The notes under the pieces were generated by a model. That model ran no database searches. It saw only the letters and a list, made by a program, of their open reading frames with translations, and was not told where the DNA came from. Positions 33,299-41,041 of a DNA stretch of 64,000 nt are shown in pieces. The DNA lies in assembly GCF_020410765.1 (NCBI RefSeq), contig NZ_CP084541.1, forward strand, positions 5,882,001 through 5,946,000, read 5' to 3'. Position numbers and translations under genes: made by a program. The DNA comes from Streptomyces marincola (GTDB lineage Bacteria > Actinomycetota > Actinomycetes > Streptomycetales > Streptomycetaceae). The number at the start of each line of letters is the position of its first letter. Positions within the stretch are counted from its first letter, which is position 1.

Positions 33299-33781
33299 AT
33301 GAGCGCGGACATGCGGGAACCCGGTGGTACCCGGGCGGGTGGCGTCTTCGCCGGCGACTGCCCGGCGCGCACCGTGCTCGACCACGTCACGAACCGGTGG
33401 GGCGTCCTGATCCTCGTGGCGCTGCGCGAGCGGCCCCTGCGGTTCTGCGAGGTGCGCGACCGCGTCGGCGGCATCAGCGAGAAGATGCTGTCGCAGAACC
33501 TGCGGCTGCTCACGGCCGACGGCCTCGTCGCCCGCGAGGTCCAGCCGCTGGTCCCGGTGCGCGTCAGCTACGGGCTCACCCCGGTCGGCCGCGAACTGGC
33601 CGAGACGTTGCGCGGCACGATCGACGTCATCGAGGCCCGGCTGCCCGAGATCCTCCTGGCCCGCGAAGCCCACGCGAACGCCACCGGCGCCGCTTCCCCG
33701 GCCCCCGCCCCGGGGACGGCCCCCGGGCGCCGGGCCGCAGCCGGCGCCACCCGGCCGGGACCGCCGCGATCAGCAGCGTGA
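33299..33781 (+). CDS. HxlR-family transcriptional regulator
   Basis: The 160-residue protein carries the HxlR winged helix: 'CPARTVLDHVTNRWGVLILV', 'RFCEVRDRVGGISEKMLSQN' and 'SYGLTPVGRELAETL'. The conserved Cys (Cys21) in the first segment is the thiol sensor in several relatives. The core ends near residue 125; the Pro/Ala/Gly tail runs 155 bases into the convergent DedA gene. It probably controls the divergent DsbA-like oxidoreductase. Confidence 0.9.
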   Translation: MSADMREPGGTRAGGVFAGDCPARTVLDHVTNRWGVLILVALRERPLRFCEVRDRVGGISEKMLSQNLRLLTADGLVAREVQPLVPVRVSYGLTPVGRELAETLRGTIDVIEARLPEILLAREAHANATGAASPAPAPGTAPGRRAAAGATRPGPPRSAA

Positions 33782-34361
33782 GCGCCACGGCCGCCACCAC
33801 CCCCTGCCACGGGCGCGGGAACAGCGCGCCCCCCAGCATCCCGATCAACTGGTAGGTCGCCGCCCAGCCGAGCACCGCGGGCAGGTTGCCGCGCAGGTAC
33901 ACGTGCAGCGGCATCCGCGCCAGCAGGCACGCCAGCATCACGGGTATCCGCCCGGCCGGCACCAGCCGCGACACCAGCAGGACCGCGCTGCCGCGTCTGT
34001 CCAGCCGTTCCCGCGCCCGTGCCAGCGGCTCGGCCGCGGCCTGCTCCCGGATCCGGTCCAGCCAGCGCGAGCCGTTCCGCGAACGCACCCCGCGCCCGCC
34101 CAGCCAGTACAGGACCCCGTCGCCGAGGAACGCCGCCGCCGCCGCGACCACGAACACCCCGAACGAGAACGCCGCCGCGTTGCTGTGGTGGAACGCCACG
34201 GCCGCCGCCGAACTCACCACCGCGCCCGTCGGCACCAGCGGGACCAGCGCCCCCAGCAGCACCAGCAGGAACAGCGACGGGTAGCCGACCGCCTGCTGCG
34301 TCGCGTCCGGCGGCACGGCCCGCGTCGCGGCGAGCGCGCACTCCGCCCCCGCCGCCGTCAC
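33627..34361 (-). CDS. DedA/VTT-family membrane protein
   Basis: The 244-residue protein has several hydrophobic helices and the DedA pattern: 'LFLLVLLGALVPLVPTGAVV', 'DGVLYWLGGRG', 'LLVSRLVPAGRIPVML' with the conserved Arg and Pro, and 'GNLPAVLGWAATYQLIGM'. DedA proteins are now linked to undecaprenyl-phosphate or lipid flipping and membrane homeostasis. GTG 34361 overlaps the MBL-fold gene stop as GTGA. The basic 45-residue tail overlaps the HxlR tail on the other strand. Confidence 0.88.
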   Translation of the reverse strand: MTAAGAECALAATRAVPPDATQQAVGYPSLFLLVLLGALVPLVPTGAVVSSAAAVAFHHSNAAAFSFGVFVVAAAAAFLGDGVLYWLGGRGVRSRNGSRWLDRIREQAAAEPLARARERLDRRGSAVLLVSRLVPAGRIPVMLACLLARMPLHVYLRGNLPAVLGWAATYQLIGMLGGALFPRPWQGVVAAVALTLLIAAVPAGWRRLRPGARGPSPGRGPGKRRRWRSRGLRGPGGSRAAGPR

Positions 34362-35134
34362 TCCGCCGCCACCAGCCGCACGCTCTCGCCGTGCCGCAGC
34401 CGGTGCACGGCCACCGTCGGCGCCAGACGCGCCGCGTGCCGCACGAACTCGTCACCCGGCGAGTGGAACTCGTGCGGGCGCACCCCCGCCATGCCGAACG
34501 GCCAGTACGTCCCGTAGTGCACCGGGATCGCGCCCCGCGGGCGCAGCCGGACGAGGGCCTGCGCCGCGCGCTCCGCGTTCAGGTGCCCGTGCCCCAGGCG
34601 CGGACCCCAGCCGCCGACCGGCAGCAGGGCCAGGTCCACCGGGCCCGCCTCCCTGGCCATCGCGTCGAACAGATCCGTGTCGCCCGCGTAGTACGTGCGC
34701 GCCTCGCCCTCCACCACGTATCCCAGCGCCGACACCCGCCGGGGCCCGATCGGCAGGCGCCGCCCGTCGTGCGCCGCCGGCACCGCCCGCACCGTCAGAC
34801 CGCCCACCGGCACCCGGTCGCCCGGCGTCACCTCGCACACCTCAAGGCGCGCCGCGAGCCGCCGCAGCCCCGGCACCGCCCGCAGCGCGCCGCGCGGCAG
34901 CAGCAGCGGCGTGCCCGCCGCCAGCCGCGCCAGCGACCTCAGGTGCAGGTGATCGGCGTGCAGGTGCGAGACGAGCACCACGTCGGCGCGCCGCGCCGCG
35001 GCCGGCGGCAGGGTACCGCGGCGCCGCCGCAGATGCGCGCATCTGCGGGTGAAGAGCGGATCCGTCAGTACGGAGGTCCCCGAGTCGAGTACGGTCGCGG
35101 TGGCGTGTCCCCACCACGTGATGTCCACCGGCAC
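34358..35134 (-). CDS. MBL-fold metallo-hydrolase (UlaG-like)
   Basis: The 258-residue protein starts at GTG 35134, seven bases after AAGGAG. It shows 'ITWWGHATATVLDSGTSVLT', 'VLVSHLHADHLHLRSLARL' (metal site), 'VPAAHDGRRLPIGPRRVSAL', 'TYYAGDTDLFDAM' and a late 'IPVHYGTYWPFG'. Its substrate is unknown. It is coupled to the DedA gene, so the pair may act on a membrane or envelope metabolite. Confidence 0.9.
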   Translation of the reverse strand: MPVDITWWGHATATVLDSGTSVLTDPLFTRRCAHLRRRRGTLPPAAARRADVVLVSHLHADHLHLRSLARLAAGTPLLLPRGALRAVPGLRRLAARLEVCEVTPGDRVPVGGLTVRAVPAAHDGRRLPIGPRRVSALGYVVEGEARTYYAGDTDLFDAMAREAGPVDLALLPVGGWGPRLGHGHLNAERAAQALVRLRPRGAIPVHYGTYWPFGMAGVRPHEFHSPGDEFVRHAARLAPTVAVHRLRHGESVRLVAAE

Positions 35135-35244
35135 GTGGAACTCCTTCCGCTCCGGCCCCTGCGCCCGTCGCCCCCGGCACGTCCAGGATGCCAGGCGCCG
35201 ATTGGGGACAATGGCAGACCGGAAGGAAGGGCAGGTCGGTACCG

Positions 35245-37311
35245 GTGACCAGATGGCGCAGCGGCGGCGCGGCACTCCTGCGGGTGCTCATCGTGTGGGC
35301 GGCCGGCACCGCCACGATGGTGCTGCTCTCGCTCGTGCTGCCCGACTTCCGCCTCCAGTCGGCCGACGGCGACAGCCTCACCCGCATCGGGGCCACCGCC
35401 GCCCTCGGCGCGGGCGCGTTCGGGCTGCTCAACGCCCTGGTCTGGCCGTGGCTCGTCCGCGCCCTGCTGCTGGTCCCCGCGCTCGCCCTCGGCTCCCTGG
35501 TCTTCCTGCTCAACGGCTCCCTGCTGTGGCTCGCGCTCAGCGCCATCCCCGACGGACGCGGCTCGGCGGGCCCGACGACGGCCGTCGTGGTCGCGGCGTT
35601 CATGTCCGTCGCCTCCTCCGCGACCAGCACCTTCCTCGCCGTGCGCGACCCCGGCGCGCAGGGCCGCCGCCTGCGCCGGATGGCGGGCCGGCGTGCCGCG
35701 CGTTCCGGGCCCGCCAGGCAGTCCGGGGTGCCCGGCCTCGTGTTCCTCCAACTCGACGGCATCGGCTACCGGCGGCTCGTCGACGCGATCGAGGGCGAAC
35801 GCCCCGAGATGCCCACCGTGGCCGCCCTGTGCGCGACCACGCACCGGCTCACGCCCTGGTACACCGACTGGTCGAGCCAGACGGGCGCCGCCCAGCTGGC
35901 CATCCTGCACGGCAGCAACGAGGACGTGCCCGCGTTCCGCTGGTACGAGAAGGAGACGGACGAGGTCATCGTCAGCAACCGCCCGTCGAGCGCGGCCGAG
36001 CTCCAGCGCCGCGCCGTCGGCCGCAGCGGCAGCCCCGGCCTGCTCGCCCAGGACGGCGCGAGCCGCGGCAACCTGTTCACCGGCGGCGCGGGGCAGGCCG
36101 CGCTCGTGCTGTCCATCGCCGCCAGGCGCGGTCGCGGCCAGCGTTCCCGGGCCGGGTACTTCGCCTACTTCTCCGACCCCGCCCACGCCGCGCGCACGGC
36201 CGCCTCCTTCCTCGCCGAACTGGTCCGCGAGGTCGGGCAGGCCGTGCGCGCGCGGCTGGCCAAGGCCGGGCCGCGCGTCAGCCGCGGCGGGCTCTACCCG
36301 CTGATCCGGGCGTTCGCCACCGTCGTCCAGCGCGACGTCGTCACCGCCGCCGTCATCGGCGACGTGCTCAACGGCCGCACCTCCGTCTACGCCGACCTCG
36401 TCGCCTACGACGAGGTCGCCCACCACTCGGGCCCCGACAGCCGCGACACGCGGCAGGTCCTGGCGCGCCTCGACCGCTGCGTCGCGCTGATCGCGCAGGC
36501 CATCGCGCACGCCCCGCGCCCCTACCACCTCGTGCTGCTCTCCGACCACGGGCAGAGCCACGGCGAGACGTTCGAGTCGGCGTACGGGCACACGCTGGAG
36601 GAGCTGGTCCGCATCGGCTGCGGGCGGCCCGTGCCCCGCGCGCACCGGCGCCATGAGACGGGCGCCGAGGCCCGCGGCGCCGCCCGCGCCGCGCTCCACC
36701 GGCCGGAACGCCCCGCGCAGCCCCCGGCCGTCGCGCCCGAGCGCACCGGCCGCGACCGCCCCCCGGTCGTCCTGGCCTCGGGCAACCTCGGCCTCATCTC
36801 GCTGCCGGAACTCCCCGGCCGGGCGGACCGGCAGACCATCGAACGCCACTGCCCCGCGCTCCTGCGCACGCTCGCGGAGCACCCCGGCATCGGCTTCCTG
36901 CTGGTGCACGACGCGCGCCACGGGCCCGTCGTCCTCGGCGCGGGCGGCTCCGAACACCGGCTGGCCACCGGCGAGATCGTGGGCGAGGACCCGCTGGCCC
37001 CGTTCGGGCCGCGCGCCCCGGCCGTCGTGCGGCGCGCGGCCGGCTTCCCGCACGCCGCCGACATCATGGTCAACTCCTCGGTCGATCCCGACACCGGCGA
37101 GGTGCACGCGTTCGAGGACCAGATCGGCTGCCACGGCGGCCTCGGGGGCGAGCAGAGCCGCGCGTTCCTGATGTCGCCGCGCGTCCTGTCCGCGCCCGAG
37201 GGCGACCTGTCCGGGGCGGAGGCCGTGCACCGCGTGCTGCGCCGGTGGCAGCACGAGACCCGCCCGGGCCCGGGCGCCGACGCGGTCCCCGCGTCCCGAG
37301 CCGCACGGTGA
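35245..37311 (+). CDS. Holin-like membrane domain fused to an alkaline-phosphatase-superfamily enzyme
   Basis: The 688-residue protein begins at GTG 35245, behind GGAAGGAAGG. Residues about 10-120 form four membrane helices of the phage holin IV superfamily type ('VWPWLVRALLLVPALALGSL'). From about 160 to 650 is a phosphodiesterase/pyrophosphatase-like domain: 'GLVFLQLDGIGYRRLVDAIE', 'TDWSSQTGAAQLAILHGSN', 'YADLVAYDEVAHHSGPDSRD' and 'HLVLLSDHGQSHGETF', the last two supplying metal-binding Asp and His residues. It is likely membrane-tethered. The natural substrate is unknown; the neighbouring DedA and MBL-fold genes suggest envelope lipids or nucleotides. Confidence 0.88.
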   Translation: MTRWRSGGAALLRVLIVWAAGTATMVLLSLVLPDFRLQSADGDSLTRIGATAALGAGAFGLLNALVWPWLVRALLLVPALALGSLVFLLNGSLLWLALSAIPDGRGSAGPTTAVVVAAFMSVASSATSTFLAVRDPGAQGRRLRRMAGRRAARSGPARQSGVPGLVFLQLDGIGYRRLVDAIEGERPEMPTVAALCATTHRLTPWYTDWSSQTGAAQLAILHGSNEDVPAFRWYEKETDEVIVSNRPSSAAELQRRAVGRSGSPGLLAQDGASRGNLFTGGAGQAALVLSIAARRGRGQRSRAGYFAYFSDPAHAARTAASFLAELVREVGQAVRARLAKAGPRVSRGGLYPLIRAFATVVQRDVVTAAVIGDVLNGRTSVYADLVAYDEVAHHSGPDSRDTRQVLARLDRCVALIAQAIAHAPRPYHLVLLSDHGQSHGETFESAYGHTLEELVRIGCGRPVPRAHRRHETGAEARGAARAALHRPERPAQPPAVAPERTGRDRPPVVLASGNLGLISLPELPGRADRQTIERHCPALLRTLAEHPGIGFLLVHDARHGPVVLGAGGSEHRLATGEIVGEDPLAPFGPRAPAVVRRAAGFPHAADIMVNSSVDPDTGEVHAFEDQIGCHGGLGGEQSRAFLMSPRVLSAPEGDLSGAEAVHRVLRRWQHETRPGPGADAVPASRAAR

Positions 37312-37312
37312 C

Positions 37313-37345
37313 GGCCCCGGGCGGTCGCGTCCGCCGCCCGGGGCC
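37313..37345. terminator. Bidirectional terminator
   Basis: GGCCCCGGGCGG (37313-37324) and CCGCCCGGGGCC (37334-37345) form a perfect 12-bp stem around nine bases, placed between the phosphatase stop and the convergent small-protein operon. Confidence 0.75.
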
Positions 37346-37353
37346 GGGCCCGG

Positions 37354-37635
37354 TTACGGCACGGCGCGGCGGGCGGGCCGGACCACGTGGGGGCTTCTGA
37401 TGCGCGGGTCGATGCGGCGAGCGGCCCACATGACGGTGTCGCGGACCATGGTGAACGTCTCGCCCGAGTGGAAGAGCAGTTGCTTGCGGCCACCGGCGAG
37501 CGTTCTCATGTCGCGCACGGAGTACAGCATGCCGCCGATCATGACCCGGTCGTTGATACGCACGGTCGAGACGGTGATCTCCACCGCTGTCTCGACCGTG
37601 CCCGCACTGTGGCTGCCGCGCTGGGCGGGGGACAT
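37354..37635 (-). CDS. Small hypothetical protein, last gene of a four-gene micro-operon
   Basis: The 93-residue product starts at ATG 37635 behind GAAGGAG and reads as one small beta-rich domain, 'VEITVSTVRINDRVMIGGML', 'RDMRTLAGGRKQLLFHSGET' and 'VMWAARRIDPRIRSP'. The upstream gene's TGA shares a base with its ATG, so translation is coupled. I recall similar proteins next to Streptomyces XRE regulators but know no function. Confidence 0.75.
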   Translation of the reverse strand: MSPAQRGSHSAGTVETAVEITVSTVRINDRVMIGGMLYSVRDMRTLAGGRKQLLFHSGETFTMVRDTVMWAARRIDPRIRSPHVVRPARRAVP

Positions 37636-37814
37636 CAGTTCTCCTTCGGGGGGTCGGCGTCGGTCGCGCTTCGCAGCGGCTCCTGGCGCCGTGCGGCTTC
37701 TTTGAAGGCGCTGAGCAGGTGATTGGCGACCCGGCAATCCCGCCCGTGGCGGCAGGTCGAGCAGCCGACCACGTGGTTCGCGATGGCGCGCCGCACCGTT
37801 GCCGGATCACCCAA
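37635..37814 (-). CDS. Small cysteine-containing protein (59 aa), possible zinc binder
   Basis: The frame 'GDPATVRRAIANHVVGCSTC' continues 'RHGRDCRVANHLLSAFKEA', with Cys-x2-Cys-x5-Cys plus a His, a pattern suited to binding zinc or an Fe-S cluster. TTG 37814 is the best start, just after GGGGCGAG and overlapping the preceding stop by eight bases; a GTG five codons later is possible. The codon pattern and tight overlaps on both sides argue it is real although short. Confidence 0.6.
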   Translation of the reverse strand: MGDPATVRRAIANHVVGCSTCRHGRDCRVANHLLSAFKEAARRQEPLRSATDADPPKEN

Positions 37815-37956
37815 GCCGCTCGCCCCGCAAAGCGGCGACGCTCAGCGCCACAGCCAACGCCTCGGTGAGCTGTTCCGCCACGAATCGAGGATCGGCGTCT
37901 TCGTCCTTGAACATTCCACGTGCCCATCGCCGCACGCGGTTCGCGCGAACGTTCAT
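37807..37956 (-). CDS. Small basic-to-acidic hypothetical protein (49 aa)
   Basis: ATG 37956 starts one base after the previous gene ends. The product has a basic start (MNVRANRVRRWARGMF), an acidic middle and a helical end 'QLTEALAVALSVAALRGERL'. It overlaps the next gene by eight bases. No family recognised. It is supported by operon spacing rather than homology. Confidence 0.55.
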   Translation of the reverse strand: MNVRANRVRRWARGMFKDEDADPRFVAEQLTEALAVALSVAALRGERLG

Positions 37957-37957
37957 G

Positions 37958-38146
37958 TCAGTCGTCGGCCTTGGCGCACAGATGCCCGGGAGTCAGAACG
38001 CCCGCTCCGCAGGCGTCGCAACGCCGCACCTCGGGCACGGGCTTCTTCCACGCCGCCAAGGCGTCCGGCGGCCAGTTGATCTCGTCAGGGCTACCGACCT
38101 CCCTGTGATCACCAGAATGGGTCGATTGTCCTTTAGTGTTGCGCAT
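37958..38146 (-). CDS. Small protein with CxxC...C knuckle (62 aa), first gene of the micro-operon
   Basis: ATG 38146 has AAAGGGAG upstream. The C-terminal half, 'VPEVRRCDACGAGVLTPGHL' followed by Cys, resembles half a zinc ribbon (Cys-x2-Cys-x9-Cys-like spacing). It leads a set of four small overlapping genes divergent from the XRE-TPR regulator at 38385 and presumably shares its control region. No known function. Confidence 0.6.
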   Translation of the reverse strand: MRNTKGQSTHSGDHREVGSPDEINWPPDALAAWKKPVPEVRRCDACGAGVLTPGHLCAKADD

Positions 38147-38296
38147 GCTGGCCTGTCACTCCCTTTCTGCCGGGCTGGTCGCCCCCGGGGCCCTGCCCGG
38201 CCACCGGGGGCGCTCGACTGCAACTGTCCGACCGAGGCCCGATCCTGCCGTAGCCTCGCGCCTACGCTTAGTTAACTGGCCTCGTCGATCTTTGAG

Positions 38297-38314
38297 TTGC
38301 ACATAAGTTGCACA
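38297..38314. promoter_or_regulatory. Tandem TTGCACA repeat upstream of the XRE regulator
   Basis: TTGCACA occurs at 38297-38303 and 38308-38314, exactly 11 bp apart, one helical turn, with AGTTAACT (38270-38277) just upstream. The repeats lie between the XRE regulator and the small-gene operon and are the best candidate binding sites for the regulator. Confidence 0.55.
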
Positions 38315-38384
38315 GATGGGCGGCCTCGCCCCCTGTGCGTGCGACCCTGGAAGGCGACCGAAACACCCATGGGGAGACGAACCG

Positions 38385-39578
38385 ATGTCGAGCGCCGCAC
38401 GTCCGGCCCCCGGAGCCCGGCTCGCCCAGTTGCGGAAAGAACGTCACCTGACTCAGGATCAGCTGGCCGCCGCTGCGGCGATCTCGAAATCCCTGCTGAG
38501 CAAAATCGAAGTCGGTGACCGCCCCCTGACCCCGGCCACCGCCGCCGCCCTGGGAAAGGCCATGGGGCTCTCCATGGCCGATGTGCAGGGACTCACCCCG
38601 CCGACACCGGCGCAGGAATCAGTGGTGGACGATCTCCGGGCGGCCATGCGCGACTACGATCTCCCGCGCAAGCGGGAGGTGTCCGGTCAGGAGGTGCGTC
38701 AGCGGCTGCGGCAGACGGAAGAACTGAGGAACGCCGTCGACCTGGCGCGCCTGATGCCCCTGTTGCCCGGCCTTCTGCGCGATGCGACCAGCCACGCCCA
38801 CCGCTCGAACACATCGGAGTCGTGGGCGCTGCTCGGTGAGGTGTACAGCGTCGTGTACTGGTTGGCGGCGCGGCATCGTTGGCTCGATATGGCGGAGGTG
38901 GCCGTCGCCCGCGAGACGTGGGCGGCGGAGCAGATGGACAATCCGTTGTTCAGCGCGGTAGCGGCGCGCGACCGGGCGGGAACCTATCTGAACTTCGGGG
39001 ACTGTGAAAACGGCCTGGTCGTCGTCGAGCGCGCGATCTCCGATGCCGAGAGTCGGCTTTCCGGTGACCGTCGTGACATCGCGGTCGGCCTGCTCAATCT
39101 CCGGGGAATGACGCTCGCCGGGCGCCTGCCGGACCACAGGGAGGCGCGCCGGGAGGCACATCGGCACATGCAGTATGCCGAGCGCGCGGCTTCGCGCTTT
39201 TCGCGGGAATTCAAGGTGCACGGGCTGTCGTTCGGGCGCAAGAACACCTTCACGCACCGCTTCGCGACCCTCATCGATCTCGGGGAGTCCCGCTCGGCTC
39301 TCGCGCTCGCGGACGATATCGCCGTCCCGCTGAGCGGACTGCCCGCCACCCGCCGGGCGCCGAGCTTCATCAACCAGGCCCGCGCCCGGGTGTCCCTCAA
39401 CGACAACGACGGGGCGCTGGAGAGCCTGGCGCGCGCCTGGGACATCGCCCCCCAACTGGTGCGCATTCACCCGATGGCGCAGGAAGTCCTGCGAGTCGTG
39501 GACTCCAGGCACAAGAGGAGCAACCCGCTGCTCACCCGCCTGCTCGAACTGGCCGGAACAGGGAACCGAGGGAGCTGA
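38385..39578 (+). CDS. XRE-family regulator with TPR-like C-terminal domain
   Basis: The 397-residue protein has an N-terminal XRE helix-turn-helix (about 10-65; 'ARLAQLRKERHLTQDQLAAA', 'ISKSLLSKIEVGDRPLTPAT') and a long helical-repeat domain ('AVAARDRAGTYLNFGDCENG', 'RFATLIDLGESRSALALADD', 'ARVSLNDNDGALESLARAW'). This layout is typical of Streptomyces regulators that sit beside small genes and of peptide-sensing regulators. ATG 38385 follows GGGGAG. G+C is visibly lower than in neighbouring genes. It probably controls itself and the divergent micro-operon. Confidence 0.88.
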   Translation: MSSAARPAPGARLAQLRKERHLTQDQLAAAAAISKSLLSKIEVGDRPLTPATAAALGKAMGLSMADVQGLTPPTPAQESVVDDLRAAMRDYDLPRKREVSGQEVRQRLRQTEELRNAVDLARLMPLLPGLLRDATSHAHRSNTSESWALLGEVYSVVYWLAARHRWLDMAEVAVARETWAAEQMDNPLFSAVAARDRAGTYLNFGDCENGLVVVERAISDAESRLSGDRRDIAVGLLNLRGMTLAGRLPDHREARREAHRHMQYAERAASRFSREFKVHGLSFGRKNTFTHRFATLIDLGESRSALALADDIAVPLSGLPATRRAPSFINQARARVSLNDNDGALESLARAWDIAPQLVRIHPMAQEVLRVVDSRHKRSNPLLTRLLELAGTGNRGS

Positions 39579-39697
39579 TCGCTGCCATGGACGCGGGTCT
39601 GCTCCGGGCCCGTGCCGTGCCCGTACAGTCGGGTGCCGAGGACACGACTCACCGGGCGGGCCCGGACCCGGGCCCGCGAGAAAGAGGGGAAGCAGCC

Positions 39698-40003
39698 ATG
39701 GCGCCGAAGCCGTTGACCGGGCAGGAGATCGAGGAGGCGCTGGCCGGGCTGCCCGGCTGGGCGCACGAGGACGGCCGGCTGGTGCGGGAGTACGCGCTGC
39801 CGGGGCACCTGGCGGCCGTCGCGCTGCTCGTGCACATCGCGACCGTGCAGGAGGAAATGGACCACCACGCCGACCTGACCCTGACCTACAACCGGCTGGG
39901 CGTCGCCGTGAACACGCACAGCGTGGGCGGCAAGGTCACCGAGCTCGACGTGCGGCTCGCCCGCCGCGTCGAGGAGATGGCCCCGGCGCACGGCGCGAGC
40001 TGA
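39698..40003 (+). CDS. 4a-hydroxytetrahydrobiopterin dehydratase (PCD/DCoH)
   Basis: The 101-residue protein matches pterin-4a-carbinolamine dehydratase: 'LTGQEIEEALAGLPGWAHED', 'VALLVHIATVQEEMDHHADL' with the catalytic His pair, and 'TYNRLGVAVNTHSVGGKVTE'. It dehydrates 4a-hydroxytetrahydrobiopterin, usually to recycle the cofactor of aromatic amino acid hydroxylases, although no such enzyme is nearby. The stand-alone form is common in actinomycetes. Confidence 0.93.
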   Translation: MAPKPLTGQEIEEALAGLPGWAHEDGRLVREYALPGHLAAVALLVHIATVQEEMDHHADLTLTYNRLGVAVNTHSVGGKVTELDVRLARRVEEMAPAHGAS

Positions 40004-40022
40004 CCGCTCGCGCCGCGCGCCG

Positions 40023-40040
40023 GGCCGGTCGGGACCGGCC
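40023..40040. terminator. Terminator-like inverted repeat between convergent genes
   Basis: GGCCGGTC (40023-40030) and GACCGGCC (40033-40040) are perfect complements with a tight loop, between the pterin dehydratase and aldo/keto reductase stops. Confidence 0.55.
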
Positions 40041-40045
40041 GCCGG

Positions 40046-40888
40046 TCAGTTCCAGTCGAACGTGTCCGGGTCCGAGCCCGTCCTGGTCCCCGAGTCCATG
40101 GCCGCGATGGCGGCCATGTCCTCGTCGTCGAGGGCGAAGTCGAAGACGTCGAAGTTCTCCGCGATCCGGGAGGGCGTCACCGACTTGGGGATCGCCACGA
40201 ACCCGCTCTGGAGGTGCCAGCGCAGCACCACCTGCGCGGGGGTCTTCCCGTGCTTCGCGGCGATCGGCGCCAGCGCCTCGTCCTGGAGCAGCCCCTTGCC
40301 GGAGCCGAGCGGGGACCAGGCCTCGGTGACGGTGCCGAGTTCGGCGTCGAGGGCGGCGGTCTCGGCCTGCTGGAGGTAGGGGTGCAGCTCGATCTGGTTC
40401 ACCGAGGGCACCAGGCCCGTCTCCGCCACGGCCCGCCGCAGGTGCGCGGGCTTGAAGTTGGAGACGCCGACGGCGCGCGCCCGGCCGGAGCGGTGGATCT
40501 CGTCGAAGGCCCGCAGGATCGTCAGGTAGTCGTCGCGCATGGGCCGCGGCCAGTGGATCAGGTACAGGTCCACGTAGTCCAGGCCCAGCCTGCCGAGCGA
40601 GGCGTCGAACTCCCGGAGCACCCCGTCCCTGGTCCAGGTCTCGGTGGCGCTGTTCCACAGTTTCGTGGTGACGAACAACTCCTCGCGGGGCAGCCCGGAG
40701 GCGACGAGTGCCCGGCCGGTGCCCTCCTCGTTCCCGTAGATCGCGGCGGTGTCGATGCTGCGGTACCCGGCGTCGAGCGCCTGGGTGACCGCGACCTCGG
40801 CCTCCGCGTCCGGTACCTGCCACACCCCGAAGCCGAGCTGCGGCATCTTCACACCGTTGTTGAGGGTCACATGGGGGACGCTGCTCAC
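40046..40888 (-). CDS. Aldo/keto reductase (2,5-diketo-D-gluconate reductase type)
   Basis: The 280-residue enzyme is a classical AKR5-like reductase: 'VKMPQLGFGVWQVPDAEAEV', 'YRSIDTAAIYGNEEGTGRAL' (Asp, Tyr), 'ELFVTTKLWN' (Lys), 'DYVDLYLIHWP' (His), 'RARAVGVSNF' and 'VAIPKSVTPSRI' for NADPH. It reduces small carbonyls in the cytoplasm. GTG 40888 is chosen; the long frame upstream is not conserved. Confidence 0.93.
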   Translation of the reverse strand: MSSVPHVTLNNGVKMPQLGFGVWQVPDAEAEVAVTQALDAGYRSIDTAAIYGNEEGTGRALVASGLPREELFVTTKLWNSATETWTRDGVLREFDASLGRLGLDYVDLYLIHWPRPMRDDYLTILRAFDEIHRSGRARAVGVSNFKPAHLRRAVAETGLVPSVNQIELHPYLQQAETAALDAELGTVTEAWSPLGSGKGLLQDEALAPIAAKHGKTPAQVVLRWHLQSGFVAIPKSVTPSRIAENFDVFDFALDDEDMAAIAAMDSGTRTGSDPDTFDWN

Positions 40889-41041
40889 GAGTGCATCAGT
40901 CCTTGTCGATTGCTGATCGGACGGACGGTCGAACGGATGGTCGCACGTCGGGCGACGTGCGGGGCCGAAGGGGTCCGCTCGGCCCATCGTCCATGATCCG
41001 CCCCCGGGCCGCTCGCGGCGGGCGGCGCGGGGCGCTGGGGG

